Below are positions 1 to 5,091 of a DNA stretch of 5,091 bases, piece by piece; within the stretch, counting starts at the first letter, position 1, and each line of letters begins with the position of its first letter. Origin of the DNA: an uncultured Oscillospiraceae bacterium (lineage in GTDB: Bacteria; Bacillota; Clostridia; Oscillospirales; Oscillospiraceae); contig CALWWS010000113.1 in assembly GCA_944385305.1 (NCBI GenBank), positions 1 to 5,091 on the forward strand, written 5' to 3'. Under the pieces are notes generated by a model. That model had not been told where the DNA came from, searched no databases, and saw nothing but the letters and a program-made list of their open reading frames with translations. The position numbers and the translations under genes were made by a program.

Positions 1-1556
1 ACCGGATGAAGCGGATTTTGGAGCGGCTGACTGCCAACCGCCTGCTGGGCGTGCTGGTGGGCGCGGGGATCACCGCGGTCATTCAGTCCTCCTCGGCCAC
101 CACGGTGATGGTGGTGGGCTTTGTCAATTCGGGGATGATGACCCTGAAGCAGGCGGTATGGATCATCATGGGGGCCAACAGCGGCACCACCATCACCGGC
201 CAGCTCATCGCCCTGGACGTGGGGGCCCTGGCCCCCCTGATTGCCTTTGTGGGCGTGGCCATGGTGGTGTTTTTGAAGCGGCCCCAGATCCACCACTACG
301 GCAGCATCCTGGCCGGCCTGGGTGTACTGTTTATCGGCATGGAGATGATGAGCGCCTCCATGGAGCCCCTGCGGGAGTCCCCCCTGTTCATCAGTGCGGT
401 GAGCACCTTCTCCAATCCCCTGGTGGGCATCGCGGTGGGCACCATCTTTACCGCCATCATCCAGTCCTCCTCCGCCTCGGTGGGCATTCTCCAGGCCCTG
501 GCAGTGAGCGGGGTTATCGGGCTGGACAGCGCGGTGTTCGTCCTCTTCGGTCAGAACATCGGCACCTGCATCACCGCCGTGCTGGCCTCCATCGGCACCA
601 GCCGCAACGCCAAGCGCACCACGGTAATCCACCTGATGTTCAATGTGTTCGGCACGGCGCTGTTTACCACCCTGTGTCTGACTACCCCGCTGGTGGAGGT
701 GATGCAGGGGCTCACCCCGGGGCGGCCGGAGGCCCAGATTGCCAATATGCACACCCTGTTCAACATCGTTACCACCCTGATTCTGCTGCCCTTCGGCGGC
801 TATCTGGTAAAGCTGGCCATGCGGATTCTGCCCGATCGTGCTCAGAGCGGGGAAGAGGGGATGCATCTGGCCTACCTCACCTACGGCCCTACCCACACCA
901 AGCAGGAGCACCCCATTGGCTACTCCGCCATGTACCTCAACCAGCTGCGCCAGGAGCTGGGGCGGATGATGGAAATGGCCAAGGAGAATACCCGGGCGGG
1001 CTTCCAGGCGGTGCTCAACCGGGACATGAACTGTCTGGCCCAGGCGGAGTCCACCGAGGAGTACATCGACTACCTCAACAAGGAGATCTCCCAGTTTATC
1101 TCCAAAATCATCGTCCACGAGACCAACGAGCGGGACTCGGCGGCCATCAGCGCCTACTTCAAGATCACGGGCAATATCGAGCGCATCGGCGATCACGCCA
1201 TGAATATCGGGGAGTACACCGGCATGATGCAGGAGAAGGATATCCGCTTCTCCCCGGCGGCGCAGGAGGAGATCCGCCAGATGCAGGCGGTGTGCATGGA
1301 GGTGCTGGACGCTCTGGAGGATGCCTCAGGCACTGCGGTGGAGCGGCTGACCAAGGTGGCCGCCCTGGAGCAGCGCATGGACGATATGACCGAGCAGTTC
1401 CGCCGCTCCCAGCTGGAGCGCATGCGGGGCGGAAGCTGTTCGGAGGAGGCGTGCATCCTCTTCTCCGAGCTTATCACCGACTTTGAGCGTATCGGCGACC
1501 ACGCCCTGAACATCGCCCAGGAGCAGTCCGCTCTGCGCATGGGGGCGAATGCCTGA
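1..1556 (+). CDS. Na+/phosphate cotransporter family protein with C-terminal PhoU-like domain (5' end outside window)
   Basis: This is a membrane protein of the Na/Pi cotransporter family (NptA/YjbB-like), which moves inorganic phosphate across the cytoplasmic membrane. The reading frame is open to the left edge. An ATG lies at position 6, but family members normally carry about 30-40 more residues with a first membrane helix, so that ATG is probably internal. Counting from it (516 residues), two inverted-repeat halves each carry the family signature: QSSSATT at residues 27-33 followed by GANSGTT, and QSSSAS at 153-158 followed by GQNIGTC. Hydrophobic segments fill roughly residues 13-275. 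The rest is soluble and helical, with two PhoU-type ERIGDHAxNI motifs at about 392 and 494, which in PhoU proteins help bind metal. Whether it imports or exports phosphate cannot be told from sequence. It converges with the MarR gene and shows no functional link to the fab genes. The family call is firm; the transported ion and direction are inferred. Confidence 0.93.
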   Translation, partial: RMKRILERLTANRLLGVLVGAGITAVIQSSSATTVMVVGFVNSGMMTLKQAVWIIMGANSGTTITGQLIALDVGALAPLIAFVGVAMVVFLKRPQIHHYGSILAGLGVLFIGMEMMSASMEPLRESPLFISAVSTFSNPLVGIAVGTIFTAIIQSSSASVGILQALAVSGVIGLDSAVFVLFGQNIGTCITAVLASIGTSRNAKRTTVIHLMFNVFGTALFTTLCLTTPLVEVMQGLTPGRPEAQIANMHTLFNIVTTLILLPFGGYLVKLAMRILPDRAQSGEEGMHLAYLTYGPTHTKQEHPIGYSAMYLNQLRQELGRMMEMAKENTRAGFQAVLNRDMNCLAQAESTEEYIDYLNKEISQFISKIIVHETNERDSAAISAYFKITGNIERIGDHAMNIGEYTGMMQEKDIRFSPAAQEEIRQMQAVCMEVLDALEDASGTAVERLTKVAALEQRMDDMTEQFRRSQLERMRGGSCSEEACILFSELITDFERIGDHALNIAQEQSALRMGANA

Positions 1557-1573
1557 GGCGGGCCTCATTTTTT
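1554..1573 (+). terminator. Short GC-rich hairpin with T6 tract at the end of the transporter gene
   Basis: TGAGGC (1554-1559) is complementary to GCCTCA (1562-1567) and is followed at once by six T residues (1568-1573). The left arm contains the stop codon of the transporter gene. The stem is short: five pairs with a 4-nt loop are realistic, because a sixth pair would leave only two bases in the loop. It may therefore be a weak intrinsic terminator that acts together with the stronger hairpin about 20 bases further on. There is no T-run in the opposite direction. Confidence 0.45.
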
Positions 1574-1587
1574 CACAATACAGGCAA

Positions 1588-1630
1588 AGCGCCGTACCTG
1601 CAGATGAATGCGGGTACGGCGCTGATTTTT
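1588..1630 (+). terminator. Intrinsic terminator between the convergent transporter and MarR genes
   Basis: AGCGCCGTACC (1588-1598) pairs perfectly with GGTACGGCGCT (1613-1623). The stem can be extended inward through a G-T wobble and three further pairs to 15 pairs, with loop GATGAA (1603-1608). On the plus strand the stem is followed by GA and then TTTTT (1626-1630), the expected layout of a rho-independent terminator for the transporter gene. On the minus strand the tail is only TTTGCCTGTATTG, so it may also end the marR/fab transcript, but less efficiently. Confidence 0.8.
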
Positions 1631-1635
1631 GCCCT

Positions 1636-2097
1636 TTAAGGGTGGTAAGGCTGGGGCTTTGGCAGGAGAATCTCGGGCATCAGCTCGTCGGAGACAATGG
1701 AGAGCATCTCCTCCAGCTTGGCGGTGTCCTCGGGGGAAAAACGCTCCTTGATCCGGTCCATCACCTTGTTGAGGTAGCCGTAGCTGATATTGTAGTAGTC
1801 AATATACTTCTGAGTGACCTCCAGGTGGTATTCCCGCTTGTCGTCCGCCGAGCGCACCTTGCGCACGTAGCCTTTCTGGATGAGGCTGTTCACCTTGTAG
1901 GCCGCATTGGGGGGGGAGATGTCCACAAAGCTGGAGAACTCGTTGATGGTGGGGCTGCCCAGGGCCATGATGATCTCCATGCAGAAAGTCTCCACTGTGG
2001 TCAGGCTGGCCTCCCGCTTCTGGAAACGACCGAATACCGCCCGGTAAAAGTGAAGCTTGAATTTGGTGTATACCCGCTCAAAAGCAACATCCAGCAC
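1636..2097 (-). CDS. MarR-family winged-helix transcriptional regulator, candidate fatty acid synthesis regulator
   Basis: This is a small DNA-binding protein of the MarR type. From the GTG at 2097 it has 153 residues, normal for the family. A winged helix-turn-helix spans about residues 34-95, with recognition helix ISPPNAAYKVNSLIQKGY at 60-77 and a wing carrying the ADDKRE motif (84-89) typical of MarR proteins. Helices on both sides (1-30 and 97-142) would form the dimer interface. The start is uncertain. The frame is also open from TTG 2166, ATG 2142 and ATG 2115 (159 residues), but none of these has a ribosome binding site. GTG 2097 is preceded by GGAGGGG with about 8 nt spacing, and using it puts the promoter and palindrome wholly upstream. 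The gene follows fabZ on the same strand. MarR regulators such as FabT control fatty acid genes in other Firmicutes, so a FabT-like role is plausible but inferred from position only. No symbol is assigned. Confidence 0.9.
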   Translation of the reverse strand: MLDVAFERVYTKFKLHFYRAVFGRFQKREASLTTVETFCMEIIMALGSPTINEFSSFVDISPPNAAYKVNSLIQKGYVRKVRSADDKREYHLEVTQKYIDYYNISYGYLNKVMDRIKERFSPEDTAKLEEMLSIVSDELMPEILLPKPQPYHP

Positions 2098-2130
2098 GTG
2101 CTTCCCCTCCGCCATCCGTAATACTGTGTT

Positions 2131-2149
2131 TTCTATTATCATAACAGAA
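2131..2149 (-). promoter_or_regulatory. 19-bp palindrome over the -10 element, candidate MarR operator
   Basis: On the minus strand the site reads TTCTGTTATGATAATAGAA. It has two 9-bp arms around a central base, with only one mismatched pair (positions 5 and 15). Its length and symmetry suit a MarR dimer, and it covers the -10 element of the promoter in front of the MarR gene, so binding would block RNA polymerase. Autorepression is the simplest reading. The sequence shows the palindrome directly; the binding protein is inferred. Confidence 0.6.
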
Positions 2150-2166
2150 TTTCGGAAGACAGGCAA
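2138..2166 (-). promoter_or_regulatory. Predicted sigma-70-type promoter for the MarR gene (extended -10)
   Basis: A -35-like TTGCCT (2166-2161, 4 of 6 matches) is separated by 17 nt from TATGAT (2143-2138, 5 of 6 matches), which is preceded by TG plus one base, making an extended -10. Transcription would begin near 2131. That gives a leader of about 34 nt to GTG 2097, including its ribosome binding site, or about 16 nt to ATG 2115. This AT-rich patch stands out from its GC-rich surroundings and would let the regulator be expressed separately from the upstream fab genes. Confidence 0.6.
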
Positions 2167-2170
2167 TGGG

Positions 2171-2596
2171 TTAACCCACAGCGAAGGTGAGTTCGGCCTG
2201 GGCGGCGATCTTTCCGTCCACCTTAGCCACCGCCTTGCCGAAGCCCACGCTGCCCCGCTGGGCGGTGAGCTCGCAGGAGAGCTCCAGCACGTCCCCGGGC
2301 ACCACCTGGCGCTTGAAGCGGGCGTTCTTGATCCCCCCGAAGAAGGCGATCTTGCCCCGGTTTTCCGGCACGCTGAGGATGGCCACCGCCCCGGTCTGGG
2401 CCAGAGCCTCCAGGATGAGCACCCCGGGCATCACCGGGTGGCCGGGGAAGTGTCCGGCGAAGAAGGGCTCGTTCATGGTGACGCACTTGATCCCCTTGGC
2501 CCACTGTCCTGGCTCGTAGTCGGTGATTTTGTCCACCAGCAGGAACGGGTGGCGGTGGGGGAGAAGCTCCATAATCTGTTTGGTATCAAGCTGCAT
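2171..2596 (-). CDS. fabZ: 3-hydroxyacyl-[acyl-carrier-protein] dehydratase FabZ
   Basis: This cytosolic hot-dog-fold enzyme removes water from 3-hydroxyacyl-ACP to give trans-2-enoyl-ACP in each round of fatty acid elongation. It has 141 residues, the usual FabZ length and shorter than FabA. Visible signatures are [12 protein letters not shown] at 11-22 and the active-site stretch [20 protein letters not shown] at 48-67, which holds the catalytic His49 and Glu63. The Glu at this position, where FabA has Asp, together with the length supports FabZ rather than FabA. The frame stays open further upstream within fabF, but the ATG at 2596 is clearly the start. It aligns with known FabZ N-termini and has GGGAGGG (2609-2603) about 7 nt upstream. 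It begins 2 nt after the fabF stop, so the two are probably translationally coupled. In many Clostridia accB lies between fabF and fabZ; it is absent here. Confidence 0.97.
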   Translation of the reverse strand: MQLDTKQIMELLPHRHPFLLVDKITDYEPGQWAKGIKCVTMNEPFFAGHFPGHPVMPGVLILEALAQTGAVAILSVPENRGKIAFFGGIKNARFKRQVVPGDVLELSCELTAQRGSVGFGKAVAKVDGKIAAQAELTFAVG

Positions 2597-2598
2597 GA

Positions 2599-3840
2599 TT
2601 AACCCTCCCAGCGGTGAAAGAGAAGACTGACGTTGTGGCCCCCGAAGCCCAGGGAGTTGGACATGGCGTACTCCACCTGTACCTGCCGGCCCTGGTTGGG
2701 CACGATGTCCAGATCGCACGCCGGGTCGGGCACCTGGTAGTGGATGGTGGCGGGGATAAAGCCGTCCTTCAGAGCCAGCACGGAGAAGATGGCCTCCACC
2801 GCGCCGCTGGCCCCCAGCAGGTGGCCGATCATGGACTTGGTGGAGCTGACCATCAGCTTGGCGGCGTGAGAGCCGAAGGCGGTCTTCACCGCCTGGGTCT
2901 CGCAGGAGTCGTTCATGGGGGTGGAGGTGCCGTGGGCGTTGATGTAGCCCACCTGCTCCGGCGCCACCCCGGCATCCGCCAGAGCCAGGGTCATGCTGCG
3001 GGCACCGCCTTCGCCGCCGGGTGCGGGTGCGGTGATGTGGTGGGCGTCGCAGGTGGCGCCGTAGCCCACAATCTCGGCCAGGATATGGGCACCTCTGGCC
3101 CTGGCGTGCTCCAGCTCCTCCAGCACCAGCATGCCGGCGCCCTCGCCCATGACAAAACCGCTGCGCTCCGCGTCAAAGGGGATGGAGGCCCGCGCCGGGT
3201 CGGCGCTGGTGGTGAGGGCGTGCATGGAGGTGAACCCGCCGATCCCTGTGGGGGTGACCGCCGCCTCCGCGCCGCCGCACAGCATCACCTCGGCGTAGCC
3301 GTCCCGGATGTGGCGGAAGGCGTCGCCCACCGCGTTGGCCCCGCCGGCGCAGGCGGCCACCACGCAGGAGCACATGCCCTTCAGGCCGAACTGGATGGCG
3401 ATGTGGCCCGCCGCCAGGTTGGTGATGGACATGGGGATATAGAAGGGGGAGACCTTGTCCGCCCCCTTCTCCCGGGCCTTGTCCACCTCCCGCTCCAGGG
3501 TGGACAGCCCGCCGATGCCGCTGGAGACCAGGGTGCCGCAGCGGCAGGGGTCCTCCTTCTCCATGTCCAGCCCGCTGTGGGCCATGGCCTCCTTTGCCGC
3601 GGCCAGGGCCAGCTGGGTAAAGCGGTCCATCCGGCGGGCTTCCTTCTTGTCGATAAAGTTCTCGGGGGCGAAGTCCTTGACCTCGCCGGCCAGGCTTGCC
3701 TTCATCCCGGTGGTGTCGAACAGGGTGATGGGGGCGATGCCGCACCGTCCCTCCTTCACGCCGGCCCAGGTGTCCGCCACATTCAGCCCCAGGGGGGTGA
3801 GGGCGCCCATGCCGGTGATAACAACCCGTCTTTTCTCCAT
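2599..3840 (-). CDS. fabF: Beta-ketoacyl-[acyl-carrier-protein] synthase II FabF
   Basis: FabF carries out the condensing step of fatty acid elongation, joining malonyl-ACP to a growing acyl-ACP with release of CO2. From the ATG at 3840 it has 413 residues, the standard length. The thiolase-fold Cys-His-His triad is complete: Cys164 in VVAACAGG, His303 in [11 protein letters not shown] and His340 in [11 protein letters not shown], with the conserved Lys335. GFGGHN near the C-terminus is the form often seen in Firmicutes. An in-frame ATG two codons earlier (3846) abuts the ribosome binding site with no spacing, so 3840, which has 6 nt spacing, is the better start. The loop after the nucleophile reads AGGAN where many FabF proteins have ATGTN or similar; this is probably neutral. 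It begins 12 nt after the fabG stop and ends 2 nt before fabZ, within one operon. Confidence 0.97.
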   Translation of the reverse strand: MEKRRVVITGMGALTPLGLNVADTWAGVKEGRCGIAPITLFDTTGMKASLAGEVKDFAPENFIDKKEARRMDRFTQLALAAAKEAMAHSGLDMEKEDPCRCGTLVSSGIGGLSTLEREVDKAREKGADKVSPFYIPMSITNLAAGHIAIQFGLKGMCSCVVAACAGGANAVGDAFRHIRDGYAEVMLCGGAEAAVTPTGIGGFTSMHALTTSADPARASIPFDAERSGFVMGEGAGMLVLEELEHARARGAHILAEIVGYGATCDAHHITAPAPGGEGGARSMTLALADAGVAPEQVGYINAHGTSTPMNDSCETQAVKTAFGSHAAKLMVSSTKSMIGHLLGASGAVEAIFSVLALKDGFIPATIHYQVPDPACDLDIVPNQGRQVQVEYAMSNSLGFGGHNVSLLFHRWEG

Positions 3841-3846
3841 GCTCAT

Positions 3847-3852
3847 CCTCCT
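3847..3852 (-). promoter_or_regulatory. Ribosome binding site that fixes the fabF start
   Basis: AGGAGG on the minus strand directly touches the ATG at 3846 (zero spacing) but lies 6 nt before the ATG at 3840. Only the second spacing is suitable for initiation, so fabF most likely begins [10 protein letters not shown] rather than MSMEKRR. With that start the catalytic His303, Lys335 and His340 also carry the same numbers as in E. coli FabF. The site lies right next to the fabG stop codon. Confidence 0.8.
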
Positions 3853-4596
3853 TTACACCGCCATGCCGCCGTCCACGCACAGCACCTGGCCGGTGACGTA
3901 GGCGGCGTCCTCCCCGGCAAAGAAGGCCACCGCCCGGGCCACGTCCTCCCCAGCGCCCAGACGGCCCATGGGGATGGTGGCCTGCATCTCGGCGCGCACC
4001 TTCTCAGGCAGGGCGGCGGTCATCTCGGTGGCGATGCAGCCGGGGGCCACGGCGTTTACTGTCATATTCCGCCCGGCCAGCTCCTTGGCCAGGGACTTGC
4101 ACAGGCCGATGAGACCCGCCTTGCTGGCGGCGTAGTTGGCCTGGCCTGCATTGCCCCGCAGGCCCACAATGCTGCTGATGGCCACAATGCGCCCCGACTT
4201 CTGCTTCATCATGGGGCGGTAGGCGGCCCGCATGCAGGAGAAGGCCCCCTTCAGGTTGGTGTCCAGCACCGCGTCGTAGTCCTCGTCCTTCAGCCGCAGG
4301 GCCAGGTTGTCCCGGGTCACCCCCGCGTTGCACACCAGAATGTCCAGGTGCCCGAAGCGGGCGATGACCTCATCCACCATGGCCTGGCAGGCGGCGGAGT
4401 CCTTCACGTCCGCCTGAATGCACATACCCTGCGCCCCCAGGGCTTCCACGGCCTCCAGGGTTTCCTGGGCGGCCTGGGCGCTGCCGGCGTAGTTGATGGC
4501 TACGCTGGCCCCTCTGCGGGCCAGCTCCAGGCAGATGGCCCGGCCGATGCCCCGGGCCCCGCCGGTCACCAGGGCCACTTTTCCCGTCAAGCTCAT
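3853..4596 (-). CDS. fabG: 3-oxoacyl-[acyl-carrier-protein] reductase FabG
   Basis: FabG is an NADPH-dependent short-chain dehydrogenase that reduces 3-oxoacyl-ACP to 3-hydroxyacyl-ACP, between the FabF and FabZ steps. It has 247 residues, the normal length. The Rossmann nucleotide-binding motif TGGARGIG is at 11-18, the adenine-site Asp63-Val64 follows, and CNAG is at 89-92. The catalytic tetrad is Asn114, Ser142, Tyr155 and Lys159 (YAASK). PGCIATEMT and the C-terminal VTGQVLCVDGGMAV are typical of FabG. Many short-chain dehydrogenases look alike, but the place between fabD and fabF makes the assignment secure. The ATG at 4596 overlaps the fabD stop as ATGA and has AAAGGAG (4610-4604) 7 nt upstream, indicating translational coupling. 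The frame remains open far upstream, but that stretch is an out-of-frame reading of fabD. Confidence 0.97.
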   Translation of the reverse strand: MSLTGKVALVTGGARGIGRAICLELARRGASVAINYAGSAQAAQETLEAVEALGAQGMCIQADVKDSAACQAMVDEVIARFGHLDILVCNAGVTRDNLALRLKDEDYDAVLDTNLKGAFSCMRAAYRPMMKQKSGRIVAISSIVGLRGNAGQANYAASKAGLIGLCKSLAKELAGRNMTVNAVAPGCIATEMTAALPEKVRAEMQATIPMGRLGAGEDVARAVAFFAGEDAAYVTGQVLCVDGGMAV

Positions 4597-5091
4597 GCTT
4601 GTTCTCCTTTCAGGGCCGCCAGGGCGGCCTTCATGTCCTCTGCGCTCTCCACCGTCAGGGTGGCGGCCCCCTTCACCGTCTTCTTCACAAAGCCGGTGAG
4701 GGCCTTGCCCGGGCCGATCTCCAAAAAGGTGTCCACTCCCATTTCGGCCATGGCCCGGATGCTGTCCTCCAGATAGACGCTGGACTGCACCTGCCGCTCC
4801 AGCAGGGCGGGGATGCTCTCCTTCTCCCCCAGGGTGCGCCCCGTGCAGTTGAAGAAGACGGGGAAGTCCATGGGGGCGAAGCTTACCTGGGCAAAGCGCT
4901 CCCGCAGGGCGTCCCCCGCCGGTGCCATCAGGCTGGTGTGGAAGGGGCCGGACACCTTCAGGGGCACGCACCGCCGGGCTCCCGCCTCGCTGGCCAGGGC
5001 GCAAGCCCGCTCCACGGCGGCGGCGTCCCCGGCGATGACAATCTGCCCGGGGCAGTTGTAGTTGGCGATCTCCGCCACGCCGCCCGTCTCC
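4593..5091 (-). CDS. fabD: Malonyl-CoA:ACP transacylase FabD, C-terminal part (gene continues beyond the window)
   Basis: FabD transfers malonyl from coenzyme A to acyl carrier protein, supplying the extender unit used by FabF. Only about 165 C-terminal residues of a usual 300-310 are visible, so the GQSLG-type loop with the catalytic serine lies outside. What can be seen fits the family: ANYNCPGQIVIAG near the edge, VSGPFHTSLM with the catalytic histidine, the small ferredoxin-like subdomain region, VFFNCTG, and EIGPGKALTGFVKK near the end. A GTG at 5078 could be read as a start but is a valine codon inside the conserved VAEIANYN stretch, so the gene is cut by the window and not truncated in the genome. 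Its stop overlaps the fabG start by 4 bp. It is the first visible gene of the fab operon. Confidence 0.96.
   Translation of the reverse strand, partial: ETGGVAEIANYNCPGQIVIAGDAAAVERACALASEAGARRCVPLKVSGPFHTSLMAPAGDALRERFAQVSFAPMDFPVFFNCTGRTLGEKESIPALLERQVQSSVYLEDSIRAMAEMGVDTFLEIGPGKALTGFVKKTVKGAATLTVESAEDMKAALAALKGEQA

Noticed and set aside
158..1486. A 442-codon plus-strand frame overlapping the transporter gene
   Set aside because: It is an out-of-frame reading of the transporter gene, with a His/Gly/Arg-rich, low-complexity composition. The transporter frame has clear family motifs throughout.
1632..1642. CCCTTTAAGGG inverted repeat over the MarR stop codon
   Set aside because: It has a single-base loop and no T-tract, so it cannot form a useful RNA hairpin; it is probably chance.
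1549..2121. Plus-strand frame of 190 codons opposite the MarR gene
   Set aside because: It has no recognisable motif and lies entirely opposite a gene with a clear winged-helix domain; it also runs through the terminator hairpin.
2597..2719. N-terminal extension of fabZ to 182 residues
   Set aside because: The extra 41 residues are an out-of-frame reading of the end of fabF; ATG 2596 has a strong ribosome binding site.
2614..4776. A 720-codon plus-strand open frame antisense to fabF and fabG
   Set aside because: Its translation is rich in Gly, His, Ala and Val with no domain pattern, as expected from the complement of GC-rich coding sequence. The opposite strand encodes unmistakable FabF and FabG.
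4597..5004. N-terminal extension of fabG to 383 residues
   Set aside because: The extra residues are an out-of-frame reading of fabD, and ATG 4596 has a good ribosome binding site and matches known FabG N-termini.
5076..5078. GTG as a possible fabD start giving a 161-residue protein
   Set aside because: The frame is open to the window edge, and this codon lies inside a conserved FabD motif, so it encodes an internal valine.
1..5091. An undescribed defence, mobile or RNA-based system
   Set aside because: I looked for direct repeats, integrase or transposase motifs, long non-coding stretches and retron or riboswitch-like structures and saw none. All coding space is explained by known housekeeping families.

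Overview
The window looks like a chromosomal housekeeping segment from a GC-rich member of the Clostridia. The AGGAGG-type ribosome binding sites, Firmicutes-style FabF (GFGGHN near the C-terminus) and clustered type II fatty acid synthesis genes point that way. A gut Oscillospiraceae-like organism is my best guess, but this is inference from general character and not from any database match. Protein-coding density is very high and no RNA genes, mobile elements, CRISPR arrays or long repeats were seen.

Left part (1-1556, plus strand): the 3' portion of a Na+/phosphate cotransporter-family membrane protein with a C-terminal PhoU-like domain. Its first residues lie outside the window. Two short hairpins with T-runs follow it (1554-1573 and 1588-1630) and probably terminate its transcript.

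Right part (1636-5091, minus strand, read right to left): fabD (C-terminal part, cut by the window edge), fabG, fabF and fabZ, followed by a MarR-family regulator. The four fab genes are packed tightly (4-bp overlap, 12-nt gap, 2-nt gap), each with a good ribosome binding site, so they are very probably one operon. FabD loads malonyl groups onto acyl carrier protein, FabF condenses, FabG reduces the 3-keto group and FabZ dehydrates. Together they cover most of the elongation cycle; the enoyl reductase, FabH, AcpP and acetyl-CoA carboxylase are not in view.

The most interesting place is the 70-odd bases between fabZ and the MarR gene. It holds an extended -10 promoter whose -10 element sits inside a near-perfect 19-bp palindrome, which is what an autoregulated MarR repressor would leave. 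The regulator's position suggests a FabT-like role in controlling fatty acid synthesis, but that is inference. I did not find a wholly new system here.
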